64,000 nt of DNA from Natronococcus sp. A-GB7 (GTDB lineage Archaea; Halobacteriota; Halobacteria; Halobacteriales; Natrialbaceae): positions 21,014 through 85,013 of the forward strand of contig NZ_JARUKV010000023.1 in assembly GCF_029688865.1 (NCBI RefSeq). Direction: 5' to 3'. The notes under the pieces were generated by a model, which did not search any database, was not told the DNA's origin, and was given only the letters and a program-made list of their open reading frames with translations. Below are positions 9,818 through 18,834 of this stretch, in pieces; position 1 is the first letter of the stretch; each line of letters starts with the position of its first letter. The position numbers and the translations under genes were made by a program.

Positions 9818-11788
9818 ATGTCACAGACTGACCCACAATCCGATATCGACCTCGATCCGGTCACCTTCGAGGTTCTGCGCAGCTCGTTCAAAAACCTCGT
9901 CGATCGAATGGCCGAACAGATCCAACGAACCTGCTATTCGTTCGTTATCTACAATCGTGACTTCAGCAACTGTCTGAACGACGCGAATGGAAACACTGTG
10001 ATGCAAGGGTCCCAAGACATTGCAGTTCACGTTGGGACGCTCCATTACACCTGTCAAGAAACCCTAGAGTATTTCGAAGGGAGGATCGAACCTGGTGATG
10101 TCTACATCATCAATGATCCGTACCTGGGAGGAACACATATTAACGACGTTCGGATCTTACGCCCTGTCTTTCACGAGGGTGAACTCATCGCAGTAACTCA
10201 GTCGAACGGCCACTGGGCTGACGTCGGTGGTCCAGCACCTGGCTCTTTCAATATTGGAGCCAACGACCACTTCGCAGAGGGACTTCGTATTCCTCCGATG
10301 AAAATCTGGGATGCTGGTGAGTTTCGCGATGATGTTGCAAATTTCATGACGACAAATATGCGGCTTTCAGAGGACCGTATGGGTGATTTACGGGCTCAGG
10401 CTGAAGCAACCCGCATTGCTGAGGAACGGCTGCTCGAGCTTGTCGACAAATACGGCGTCGATACGGTTCTGACTGCCTTCGACGAATCGAAGAACTATGC
10501 AGAACGCATTATGCGTGAGCAGATTCGTGATTTACCAAACGGAACATGGCATACTCAGGACTACATTGACGCAGATGCTGACCAAAGCGACGGATACGTT
10601 ACCGTTGATGTCGAAATGACCATCGACGACGACGAGGTCCATTATGATCTGTCCGGCTCCGATCAATACATCGGGAACTTCCTGAATGCGACCTTTGGAA
10701 CATCGTTTTCGGGAGTTGTGGCTGGGACAAAGATGTTCTTCCCGGAAGTGCCGCTGAATTCCGGAATGTACCGGGTTGTCAGTGCTGAGCTGCCTGAAGG
10801 AACGGTGGTCAATGCTCCCGAACCGATCCCTGTTACTGGCTCAGTCGCTGGAGCGTACGAAAAGGTAATGAACGCCATTTTCGAGCTTTGGTCGGAAGTA
10901 CTACCAGAGCGGGCGATGGCCTGTGCGTTTAACCTCGAGTACCTGCTTGCTGGTGGTACCGACAAGCGTCCTAATCACGAAGACAGCGAATTCGCCTGGT
11001 ACGATTGGATGGCCGGGGGATGGGGTGGTCGGAATGGAAAGGACGGCGCGAACGCGACTGCACCGGTATTCGGTGCTGGGCTCGCAGTGCAATCTCTTGA
11101 AGGCCAAGAACGTGATGCACCTCTTCTTACAAGCCAACATTCGATTGTAACTGATTCGGCAGGCCCAGGAGAGTATCGTGGCGGTTGCGGGCTTCGAAAA
11201 GGTGGACAAATGCGTGAGTGCGAAAACAGCGTGATCTCCTACTGTTCCGATCGGGCTCGATCGATCACGTGGGGGATCAACGGTGGACTCCCAGGTGTCC
11301 CTCACGGCGTAACGCTCACACGAAACGGTAATGCCGAAGAGATGGGGACGGTATTCTCAAGCGAACCCATTAACGAAGGCGACAAGTTCGTTCGACCATC
11401 CTCAGGCGGTGGCGGATTCGGTGACCCTCTCGACCGTGATCCAAAGGCTGTATTAGAAGACGTCAAAGACGACTACGTGTCTCTCGAGCGAGCAGCGACA
11501 GACTACGGTGTCGTGATCGAAGAGATTGACGCCGACCTCTGTGAATACGAAATTGACTCTGATGCGACTGACGAGCAACGAGACTATATCCGAAAAAACC
11601 GAGAAGCGTGGTTACGCGAGGACCCTCAGGCCGTCGTTGATCAGTATCACGATGATGAATTAGACCGCCTCGATCTCATCCGTCGGTACGGAGTCATCCT
11701 TGATTGGGCAGAGGGGACACTACTTGAGGAGACAACTATGGAGTTCCGTGAGATGCTTCGACAACGAGCAGTCAGTGACTGGACCTAG
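9818..11788 (+). CDS. hyuB: Hydantoinase/oxoprolinase subunit B
   Basis: A 656-residue HyuB-type subunit. Diagnostic blocks are DPVTFEVLRSSFKNLVD at the N-terminus, GDVYIINDPYLGGTHINDV and QSNGHWADVGG in the metal-binding core, and GGGGFGDPLDRDP near the C-terminus. It forms the second half of the ATP-dependent cyclic amidase with HyuA, whose gene ends 2 bases upstream. The length is in the normal range for the family and no lesion is visible. The 120 bases after it separate it from an aminotransferase gene that may have its own promoter. Function in opening a hydantoin-like or oxoproline-like ring is established for the family; the substrate here is not known. Confidence 0.93.
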   Translation: MSQTDPQSDIDLDPVTFEVLRSSFKNLVDRMAEQIQRTCYSFVIYNRDFSNCLNDANGNTVMQGSQDIAVHVGTLHYTCQETLEYFEGRIEPGDVYIINDPYLGGTHINDVRILRPVFHEGELIAVTQSNGHWADVGGPAPGSFNIGANDHFAEGLRIPPMKIWDAGEFRDDVANFMTTNMRLSEDRMGDLRAQAEATRIAEERLLELVDKYGVDTVLTAFDESKNYAERIMREQIRDLPNGTWHTQDYIDADADQSDGYVTVDVEMTIDDDEVHYDLSGSDQYIGNFLNATFGTSFSGVVAGTKMFFPEVPLNSGMYRVVSAELPEGTVVNAPEPIPVTGSVAGAYEKVMNAIFELWSEVLPERAMACAFNLEYLLAGGTDKRPNHEDSEFAWYDWMAGGWGGRNGKDGANATAPVFGAGLAVQSLEGQERDAPLLTSQHSIVTDSAGPGEYRGGCGLRKGGQMRECENSVISYCSDRARSITWGINGGLPGVPHGVTLTRNGNAEEMGTVFSSEPINEGDKFVRPSSGGGGFGDPLDRDPKAVLEDVKDDYVSLERAATDYGVVIEEIDADLCEYEIDSDATDEQRDYIRKNREAWLREDPQAVVDQYHDDELDRLDLIRRYGVILDWAEGTLLEETTMEFREMLRQRAVSDWT

Positions 11789-11910
11789 ATTCCATTCCTC
11801 TTTTCACAGAAGACAAGCCACAGACAGTAAGTGGTCGAACCCCATCCGGAATTTTAGTCTGGAATAGAACCAAAGGCAAAAACTATGTGAGTTGATGTCT
11901 ACAGTCCAAT

Positions 11911-13269
11911 ATGGCTACTGGACCGCCAATTGAAGAACTTCACTTCGACAACGCACCGTCAGTTAATACTATTCCAGGACCTGATTCGAAGCGATTACTC
12001 GAGCGACAACAGGAAATCGACAGTAGTGCTGTCGCCTATCCTGAACGCATTCCAATTGCCCTCGATGAAGCCCGTGGAGCTACAGTTCGTGACGTAGACG
12101 GGAATACGTTCCTCGATTTCTTTGCAGGGATTGGGGTTCTGAACGTTGGTCACTCGAACCCCTACGTAGTAGAAGGCGTCAAAGAACAGCTGGAAACATA
12201 CACTCATACGATCGACTTTCCGACGGAGGCACGGCTTGATCTTATCGACCGGCTTCGGGAAATTGCTCCCGGGAATCTCCAAAATGCCAGTAAGGTCGTA
12301 TTCGGAGGACCCACTGGAAGCGATGCAATTGAAGGATCGATCAAACTCGCGAAACATAATACTGGTCGGCATGGTTTGTTAGCATTCGAAGGATCGTATC
12401 ATGGGACAACCGCTGGCGCTCTCACACTTACTGCTGGAAAACAGTACAAGGAGGGGTATGGTCCCCTGCTTCCGGATGCAGTTCATATGCCATATCCATC
12501 GGCGAGTGAGAACGGAGATGTCGACTGTGACCAAGCGCTTGAGGCTACCAAACGAAAGTTCGAGAATCCATATGGTGGCCACGAAACTCCGGCTGGAATT
12601 TGGGTCGAACCGATTCAGGGTGAAGGTGGAGTAGTCGTTCCACCAGCAGAATTCCTCCAGGGGTTACGGGATATCGCTGATGACAACGACGCCCTCCTGA
12701 TCGTCGATGAGATCCAGACTGGTATTGGACGAACAGGAGAGTGGTTTGCCTCAGATCACTTTGACGTAACCCCCGACGCGATTACGATGGCAAAAGCGCT
12801 TGGCGGTACCGGGCTTCCGATTGGAGCAACTCTCTACCACGAAAAGTTTGATACTTGGGGATCTGGCGGTCACGTAGGAACGTTCCGAGGAAATGTTCCT
12901 GCGATGGTCGGAGGGCTTCGAGCGATTGAGTATATCGAATCACACGGCTTGTTGGCACACGCAACCGAGCTTGGTGCTTATCTTCGAAACCGGTTCGAAG
13001 AGATTGCTGCAACAACATCTGAGATTGTAGACGTACGGGGCAAGGGACTCTTCATCGGTGTTGAGTTTGTCGACGAGGCTGGAAACCCCGACAAAGGACT
13101 CGTCACAGCCGTTCAGGAACAATGCTATGAGAATGGAGTGCTGGTTTGGAATGCTGGTCGATACAAAAGCGTTCTTCGCCTGATTCCGCCACTTGTTTTG
13201 ACTGAAAAGCAAGCCGAGATTGGTGCAGACATCATCTGTGAGGCTATCGAAGACGTCACTGGAACTTAG
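11911..13269 (+). CDS. Class III aminotransferase (GABA/diaminobutyrate type)
   Basis: A 452-residue PLP-dependent class III aminotransferase. VVFGGPTGSDAIEGSIKLA binds the cofactor phosphate, IVDEIQTGIGRTGEW carries the Asp (about 266) that contacts the pyridine nitrogen, and Lys 295 in TMAKALGG forms the Schiff base. GGHVGTFRGNVPAM completes the active site at the dimer interface. The pattern is closest to 4-aminobutyrate or diaminobutyrate aminotransferases. It follows hyuAB on the same strand after 122 bases and is followed by a convergent Lrp-type regulator, so it may process an amino acid released by the hydantoinase. Compared with the partial aminotransferase at 1-1226 it is a different subgroup and not a recent duplicate. 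Confidence 0.92.
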   Translation: MATGPPIEELHFDNAPSVNTIPGPDSKRLLERQQEIDSSAVAYPERIPIALDEARGATVRDVDGNTFLDFFAGIGVLNVGHSNPYVVEGVKEQLETYTHTIDFPTEARLDLIDRLREIAPGNLQNASKVVFGGPTGSDAIEGSIKLAKHNTGRHGLLAFEGSYHGTTAGALTLTAGKQYKEGYGPLLPDAVHMPYPSASENGDVDCDQALEATKRKFENPYGGHETPAGIWVEPIQGEGGVVVPPAEFLQGLRDIADDNDALLIVDEIQTGIGRTGEWFASDHFDVTPDAITMAKALGGTGLPIGATLYHEKFDTWGSGGHVGTFRGNVPAMVGGLRAIEYIESHGLLAHATELGAYLRNRFEEIAATTSEIVDVRGKGLFIGVEFVDEAGNPDKGLVTAVQEQCYENGVLVWNAGRYKSVLRLIPPLVLTEKQAEIGADIICEAIEDVTGT

Positions 13270-13312
13270 AAACTTTCCCAGTATCTACTCCGTCTTATTT
13301 TCTCATCAAGTG

Positions 13313-13810
13313 TTATAGTATAGAGAGTAGCATGTCTTTGTCATAGTCACGAATCATTCCGATGCTAGTATCTTCTTTGATTGTTGTGATCGCAAACTTT
13401 GAACTTGTCCGGCTGATTTCGTCGATTGATTCATACTCTTCTACGAGGCCCTCAACCATATCACGCGACGTAAGCCGTGAAATGACCACAAAGTCTGTAT
13501 CACCCATTGTAAAATAGACTTGGTTCACGCCATTGATTTCGGCAAGCTTTTGGCCGATTTGTTCGTGATATCCTTTACCGAATTCTGCCCATACTTCCGA
13601 AATGATCGTTATCTCGAGTCCGAGCTTCTCCCGATCAATCTCAAATAAATCGTTTTTGATAATACCACTCTCTTTCATATTTTTAATCCGATAATGGACT
13701 GTTGACTTGGGGATCCCTGTAACTGCGTGGAGTTCCTCAGTACTGGAGGACTCGTGCTCTGCAATGGCGCACAAAATATCGATATCTCGCTCATCTAGTT
13801 CTTCACTCAT
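13313..13810 (-). CDS. Lrp/AsnC-family transcriptional regulator
   Basis: A 165-residue protein starting at the ATG at 13808-13810 (MSEELDERDIDILCAIAE), preferred over the longer frame because this is the canonical N-terminus. Residues 8-60 form the Lrp winged helix-turn-helix (ELHAVTGIPKSTVHYRIKNM). The rest is a RAM/AsnC ligand-binding domain with VYFTMGDTDFVVISRL. Such regulators sense amino acids and control uptake and catabolism genes. It converges on the aminotransferase downstream of hyuAB, so the natural targets to test are hyuAB, the aminotransferases and the permease. No operator was recognised. Confidence 0.88.
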   Translation of the reverse strand: MSEELDERDIDILCAIAEHESSSTEELHAVTGIPKSTVHYRIKNMKESGIIKNDLFEIDREKLGLEITIISEVWAEFGKGYHEQIGQKLAEINGVNQVYFTMGDTDFVVISRLTSRDMVEGLVEEYESIDEISRTSSKFAITTIKEDTSIGMIRDYDKDMLLSIL

Positions 13811-14333
13811 CAATTTCCAGTGTGTGATGTAACCACTTGATTGTAGGGTGATGATAATCAATCTAATTTACACAAGTTATTGTCATTTGTTCAACTTCTC
13901 TCTATTAGCTGGTATTCAGGTGCGTCGAATAGATAATCTTGAGAGCGTTACAGTACCGGAATCGGTGTGAGCACCAGCGTGACGAATACGTTGGCACTGC
14001 CGGTGGTTACTACGGTACGTATCGACATTGAATCCGTCTCCATCTCGAACGGCCTGGCTGCGGGAACGTCAATCTTCCACGGGATCGCGGTCATGGCGGC
14101 GCCGCCACGGTCGGCTTTGCTGGCTACCTCGTCTGGACCGGGTCTCTGCAGCGGATTCTCCCGTGAACCCCCAGCCACCGCATGGTACGTGGCTGGCAGA
14201 CTCCTGTATCTACGGCGATAACCCAACCCCATAGAGGCTCGACGCCGATCGCCTTCCTTGCGTACTTCGCCGCGCTCGAGGTCGCCCCCGTCGTACTCGT
14301 TATGCCGCTACGCCGAGGGGGGGCGGCGTCGCC
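13811..14333. other. Decayed GC-rich stretch with gene debris
   Basis: The first 120 bases should hold the promoter of the Lrp-type gene. From about 13950 the sequence becomes GC-rich and has only short overlapping frames. At 14195-14240 the + strand reads ADSCIYGDNPTP, a damaged copy of the ESICIHGDNPNSIEALE motif found intact 200 bases further on. It is followed by a membrane-segment-like stretch (IAFLAYFAALEVAPVVLVMP, about 14238-14297). I read this as overlapping gene remnants, not a working gene. Confidence 0.5.
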
Positions 14334-14515
14334 CCGATCCCGAACCACGAGCGGTCGATCACGGACCGTCTTGTCGACGACGGAAAGGTGATCGACGTTC
14401 CTGCCGAGAGCATCTGTATCCACGGCGACAACCCCAACTCCATAGAGGCACTCGAACGATCCACAACCGCTTCGGCGCAGAGGGGATCGAATTGAAGCGA
14501 CTCGACGCCCTATGA
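14334..14515 (+). pseudogene. C-terminal remnant of a LamB/YcsF (5-oxoprolinase subunit A) gene
   Basis: The + strand reads IPNHERSITDRLVDDG, then AESICIHGDNPNSIEALE, which is the conserved C-terminal block of the LamB/YcsF (PxpA) family. After a one-base shift near 14459 it continues IHNRFGAEGIELKRLDAL and stops at 14513-14515. Only the last 55-60 residues remain and the frame is broken, so it is a relic. PxpA-type proteins are the A subunit of bacterial/archaeal 5-oxoprolinase. Its presence beside hyuAB fits an earlier, larger cyclic-amide utilisation locus. A shorter second remnant of the same block lies at 14195-14240. Confidence 0.65.
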
Positions 14516-14761
14516 CACCTTTCATGGCGCTCACGGCGGAGTAATCGGCCGGCGATCGCGACTGACCGACGATCAATTCTTGAAACCAGTTCACGGACGC
14601 TGGCTCGCCGCCGGCGATCAGAGATCAAATCGACGGGGATCGGGCTACTCACGCGGGAACGGACGCGTCTAGATGGTCCAAGCAGGTTAAAACCAAACAC
14701 TCATTATATTTGATACGGAGGGGCAAGAAGTATGTCACTCACCACCGCGGTGCGGCGGTGA

Positions 14762-14896
14762 TTGTCCAGTCCCGACGAGATTCTCTACGAGTGTCGACAC
14801 TGTGGAACGACGGTTGAACCGACCGATCGGCGATGCACGACCTGCGGATCGGATGAGATCGCGGAGTTTGATCCCTCAGAGTACGACGCGCCGTAA
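14762..14896 (+). CDS. Small zinc-ribbon protein, 44 residues
   Basis: This short frame reads SPDEILYECRHCGTTVEP, then RRCTTCGSDEIAEFDP and ends YDAP. The two CxxC pairs (ECRHC and CTTC, 15 residues between pairs) form a four-cysteine zinc ribbon like the small rubrerythrin-like or zinc-finger proteins common in haloarchaea. The only start in frame is a TTG at 14762. An ATG 30 bases upstream lies in a different frame that ends at the TGA just before this TTG, so either a TTG start is used or a frameshift has separated the original start. Such proteins probably bind nucleic acid or a partner protein. Function unknown. Confidence 0.6.
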   Translation: MSSPDEILYECRHCGTTVEPTDRRCTTCGSDEIAEFDPSEYDAP

Positions 14897-15074
14897 GGCA
14901 CTCGGCCTGATCGAGAGACGGGGAGCAGGCATCGCTTCGAAGATGTTCCGGGAACGTGCCGAGAATGTGCCTGTTCCCCGTCGTCTGGTCCCCGGTCCGC
15001 CGCACCTACGTGGTTGTTCGAGAGCAAATGTTCTGCAGTGGCGTTAATAATCCCCAAGACATCCTTCTATGTAG

Positions 15075-16097
15075 ATGACCGACGGAGCACAATCAGGTGG
15101 TTCGCGTATCGAATCGTTCGAGCAACGCCATCCGGACGCGAACGTCGAACTGGCCTACGCCGGGATCAAGACGTTTCTGAAAGGCGACACGCGACCCGTC
15201 GAGGATCTTGAAGGGGTGGACGTGGGTGTGCTCGGAGCGCCGTACGACGGGGCGGTGAGCAACCGGCCCGGAAGCCGGTACGGACCCGAGTCGATCCGCC
15301 GCGCCAGCGGCTGGTGGGCGTACCTCTCGGGATACAAAGGTGGGCTCACCAACATGTATACCGGGGCGCAGGTTGACTACGACGACCTCGAGGTCGCCGA
15401 CTGCGGCGACGTCCCGGTGTTCCCGATGGATCGAGAGGCGACCGCCGAGAGCATCACCGCACACGTCGCCACCGTCGCCGAGCAGGCGTTTCCCGTCCTG
15501 CTCGGCGGCGATCACTACTGTACGTTCCCCGCGTTTCGCGGCTTCGCCGAGGGGAGCGACGCCGACGCCGTGGGGCTCGTCCAGATCGACGCCCACACCG
15601 ACACCGTCTCGGAGAGCGCGGTCTTCGGCGAGCACTTCCACGGCTCAAGCACGAACCTGATCGCCGAGAGCGAGCACACCGCGTACGAACACGTCAGCCA
15701 GGTCGGCATCCGCGGCTACGAGAGCCCCGAGTTCTTCGAGTTCGCCGACGAGACCGGCCTGAATCTCTACACGATGGCAGATATTCACGATCGCGGGATC
15801 CAGGCGGTGATCAAGGACGCGGTCGCGGCCGCCGCAGTCGACACCGACGCCGTCTACGTCACGTTCGATATCGACGGGGTCGATCCGAGCGTCGCGCCGG
15901 GCACAGGAACGCCCGTGCCCGGCGGGTTGAGCGCGACGGACGCGCTGGCGGTGATGCAGGTCCTCGGCGCGCACGACGCCGTCGGCGCGGTCGACATGAT
16001 GGAGGTCGCTCCGCGCTACGACCCAACCGAGGGCACTCACCGGTTGGCGGCTTATCTGCTCATTACGCTGCTCGAGCGCCGGTTTGCGGAACAGTAG
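15075..16097 (+). CDS. speB: Agmatinase-family ureohydrolase
   Basis: A 340-residue member of the arginase/agmatinase superfamily. All binuclear manganese ligands are visible: His in VLLGGDHYCTF (about 147), the DAHTD motif (172-176) and FDIDGVDP (265-267). GTGTPVPGGLSATDAL and DMMEVAPRYDP complete the family pattern. The enzyme should release urea from a guanidino compound such as agmatine or guanidinobutyrate. It is a single gene, convergent with a sodium:solute symporter whose stop lies 19 bases away. The high GC and codon use differ from the AT-richer genes at 2-13 kb. The superfamily call is certain; agmatine as substrate and the symbol are likely but not proven. Confidence 0.85.
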   Translation: MTDGAQSGGSRIESFEQRHPDANVELAYAGIKTFLKGDTRPVEDLEGVDVGVLGAPYDGAVSNRPGSRYGPESIRRASGWWAYLSGYKGGLTNMYTGAQVDYDDLEVADCGDVPVFPMDREATAESITAHVATVAEQAFPVLLGGDHYCTFPAFRGFAEGSDADAVGLVQIDAHTDTVSESAVFGEHFHGSSTNLIAESEHTAYEHVSQVGIRGYESPEFFEFADETGLNLYTMADIHDRGIQAVIKDAVAAAAVDTDAVYVTFDIDGVDPSVAPGTGTPVPGGLSATDALAVMQVLGAHDAVGAVDMMEVAPRYDPTEGTHRLAAYLLITLLERRFAEQ

Positions 16098-16115
16098 GTA
16101 CTGCGGCGGTGAACG

Positions 16116-17489
16116 CTAGGGGTTGCCGTCACTGGTGAGGAGAGTCACGCCAACGAGCACGAGCAGATTCGTGCTAATCCCGTACAAGATAGGGACGGTC
16201 GAGTCGAGACCGTAGACGTTGAGGCTGAGCAGGATTACGGCAATGCTCGTCCCCATCGCCGCGATGACGCCGGTCGAGGTAGCCCGACGCCAGAAGAACG
16301 CGGCCAGCACCGGGACGAACAGCCCGCCGGTAAGCAGCGCGTAAGCGATGTTGAGTGCGTTGATCACGTCCTGGATCAGTACGGCGATCGCGATCGCGAC
16401 CACGCCGAATCCGAGGATCAACACTCGCGTCCACCGGATGAGTGATTCCTCCCCATCGTAGTCCAGCACCGGATCGAGGATGTCGTTGACCAGCACCGTC
16501 GAAGAGGCGAGGAGATTGCTGTCGGCAGTCGACATCGTCGCGCTGATCGCTGCCGAGAGCAACAGCCCGGCGAGCCCTGCCGGCAGCAACGAGAGTGTCA
16601 ACGCCGGAAACGCTCCGCCGCCGTTCTGGAGGTCAAGTGTCACGAGTGCAATCATGCCGAGAACGGCTGCGACGATACCGTAAGCGACCGAGTAAAAGCC
16701 GGCCAGGAGCGTACCGGTGCGGGCGGTCGCGTCGTCTTGGGCGGTGAACACGCGCTGCCAGATGTCCTGGCCGACGATCATCCCGAAGAAGTAGAGGACG
16801 AATAGCGTGAAGATCTCTCGCGTACCGACCCCGACCGGTGACGTGTGCCCGGCGTCGAGTTGGTTCTCGAGTCCCTGCCAGCCGCCGACTTCGAACAGGC
16901 CGAGCGGTAACAGCAGGAAGAACACGCCGACGGTCATGATGACAAACTGGAGGAAGTCAGTGATAGTGACCGACCACATACCTCCAGCGGTGGTGTAGGC
17001 GATGATCACGCCGCCACCGAGGACGATCGCGAGCGGCAAACTCACGTCGAAGATGATGCGGAGGATTTCACCGATTGCCGTCATTTGTGTGACGACGAGC
17101 AACAGGCAGTTGACGATGACGATCACGGCACTGACGTACCGTGCCCCCTCGCCGAACCGGTCGTGGAGTGCCTCGGAGAGGCTGACCGCGCTGAGTTCCG
17201 AGAGCCGAGTCGAGAGCAGGATGCCGAGTGCGGTGATCCCCAGCCCGATCCAGATGACCAGCCACGCCCCCGAGAGCCCGTCCTCGTAGCCGAGTTCGGT
17301 CCCGCCGATCGTCGAGGCGCCGCCGAGGATCACGGCCGCCATCGTCGGGCCGTACATCCACAGCGGCAGTCGCCGCCCGGCGACCCAGAAGTCCTCTTCT
17401 GTCTTAGTCATTCGGGCGCCGTAGTAGCCGACGCCAAGTAGTACAACAAGATACGCTCCGATCGCGAGATAGTCAAGTGATTCTGGCAT
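16116..17489 (-). CDS. Sodium:solute symporter (SSS family)
   Basis: A 457-residue protein with about 13 hydrophobic segments and typical SSS features: early YLVVLLGVGYYGARMTKT, WVAGRRLPLW, GGASTIGGTELGYEDGLSGAW in the sodium/substrate-binding core, and AAISATMSTADSNLLASS in the eighth segment. It should import an organic solute with sodium across the cytoplasmic membrane. It is divergent from the carbamoylase gene with only 51 bases between the start codons, so they probably share a control region. That suggests a transported N-carbamoyl amino acid, allantoate or similar compound. Substrate is inferred from context only. Confidence 0.9.
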   Translation of the reverse strand: MPESLDYLAIGAYLVVLLGVGYYGARMTKTEEDFWVAGRRLPLWMYGPTMAAVILGGASTIGGTELGYEDGLSGAWLVIWIGLGITALGILLSTRLSELSAVSLSEALHDRFGEGARYVSAVIVIVNCLLLVVTQMTAIGEILRIIFDVSLPLAIVLGGGVIIAYTTAGGMWSVTITDFLQFVIMTVGVFFLLLPLGLFEVGGWQGLENQLDAGHTSPVGVGTREIFTLFVLYFFGMIVGQDIWQRVFTAQDDATARTGTLLAGFYSVAYGIVAAVLGMIALVTLDLQNGGGAFPALTLSLLPAGLAGLLLSAAISATMSTADSNLLASSTVLVNDILDPVLDYDGEESLIRWTRVLILGFGVVAIAIAVLIQDVINALNIAYALLTGGLFVPVLAAFFWRRATSTGVIAAMGTSIAVILLSLNVYGLDSTVPILYGISTNLLVLVGVTLLTSDGNP

Positions 17490-17540
17490 TCGCTCGTATT
17501 CGCCATGGAAACAACACCGAAAAATAATTTGGCATAGCGG

Positions 17541-18824
17541 ATGGTCTGGCCACCGTACGAGGAGCTACTATCCCGCCACGGGGAAACCGAGGGTGTGACG
17601 CTCGACATTAACGCCGACAGGTATCGAGAGTCGTTCGAGGCGTACTCGGAGATCGGCGCGACTGCGAACGATGGGTTGCATCGGCTCGCGCTCTCGGAGG
17701 CCGATCGGACGGTGCGCGACCGGTTCGTCGACGATCTCGAGGCGCTCGGGCTCGACGTCCGAGTCGACGAGGTTGGCAACGTGTTCGGTCGACGCGACGG
17801 AACCGATCCCGACGCCGAGCCGGTCCTGATCGGATCTCACCTCGACTCGCAACCGTACGGCGGCCGGTTCGACGGACAACTCGGCGTGCTCACGGCGCTC
17901 GAAACGATGCGAACGCTCGTCGATTCGGACGTCGATCACCGGCGACCGATCGAGATAGTGAACTGGACGAACGAGGAAGGATCGCGGTTCAAACCTGCGC
18001 TGATGGGGAGCGGGACGTTCGTCGGCGAGTTCGACGTCGAGGAAACGCTGGCCGCCACGGATGCCGACGGAACGACCGTCGAAGAGGCACTCGAGGAAAT
18101 CGGCTACCGGGGAACCGAGCCGTGCGAACCTCGCGAGGGAATCCACGCCTATCTCGAACTTCACGTTGAACAGGGTCCCAAGCTAGAGGAACGCGACCGC
18201 TCCATCGGAATCGTCGAAGGGATTTTCGGGATGGCGTGGCTCGAGGCCACGATCCGCGGCGAATCCGACCATGCGGGTCCGTCGCCGATGCACGCCCGAC
18301 AGGACGCACTGGTCGCGGCTACTGACGTCGTCTCGGGAGTACGTCGACTCTCGAATCGCCTCGCCAACGACGTCGTCACGACGGTCGGAGAGTTCGAGGT
18401 CTCGCCGGGCTCGATCAACGTGATCCCGGATAAGGTCGAGTTCACCATCGACGTCCGCAGTTACGACGACGACGTGGTAGCCGAACTCGTCGACCGCGTT
18501 GACGCGGAGCTTGACGCTGCCTGCGCCCGTGAAGGGACCACGTACGAGCTCGAGGAGCTCTGGCGGATTCCGCATACCGAGTTCGCGGAGTCGGTCCGCG
18601 AGGCCGTCCTCAAGAGCGCTCAGGCGAGAGACGCGTCCCACGTCGAGATGGTCGGCGGCGCGGGGCATGACGCCTCGTACCTGAACGACATCACCGATGC
18701 GGGGATGATGTTCGTTCCCAGCGTCGACGGAAAAACCCACAACGAGGCCGAGTTCACGGAGTGGGACGACGCGATCGCGGGTGCGCGAGTGTTCGCGGAC
18801 ACGACGCGGCGACTCGCCCGATAG
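17541..18824 (+). CDS. M20 amidohydrolase: N-carbamoyl-L-amino-acid hydrolase / allantoate amidohydrolase type
   Basis: A 427-residue zinc-dependent amidase. Metal-site residues are visible in LIGSHLDSQ (His near 100), FDGQLGV (Asp near 111), NEEGSRF (Glu near 145-146), LHVEQGPKLE (His near 208) and GGAGHDASYLND near the C-terminus. The dimerisation domain sits between about 225 and 340 (SDHAGPSPMHARQDAL onward). It should hydrolyse the ureido group of an N-carbamoyl amino acid or allantoate to ammonia, carbon dioxide and the amine. With hyuAB upstream this would complete a hydantoin-to-amino-acid route. It is divergent from the sodium symporter. A truncated relative lies at 1449-2219. Confidence 0.9.
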   Translation: MVWPPYEELLSRHGETEGVTLDINADRYRESFEAYSEIGATANDGLHRLALSEADRTVRDRFVDDLEALGLDVRVDEVGNVFGRRDGTDPDAEPVLIGSHLDSQPYGGRFDGQLGVLTALETMRTLVDSDVDHRRPIEIVNWTNEEGSRFKPALMGSGTFVGEFDVEETLAATDADGTTVEEALEEIGYRGTEPCEPREGIHAYLELHVEQGPKLEERDRSIGIVEGIFGMAWLEATIRGESDHAGPSPMHARQDALVAATDVVSGVRRLSNRLANDVVTTVGEFEVSPGSINVIPDKVEFTIDVRSYDDDVVAELVDRVDAELDAACAREGTTYELEELWRIPHTEFAESVREAVLKSAQARDASHVEMVGGAGHDASYLNDITDAGMMFVPSVDGKTHNEAEFTEWDDAIAGARVFADTTRRLAR

Positions 18825-18834
18825 CACGTGAACG

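Noticed and set aside
13948..14700. Minus-strand frames of 94-156 codons in the decayed GC-rich stretch
   Set aside because: They are Arg-rich and lack any family motif, whereas the + strand shows LamB/YcsF remnants.
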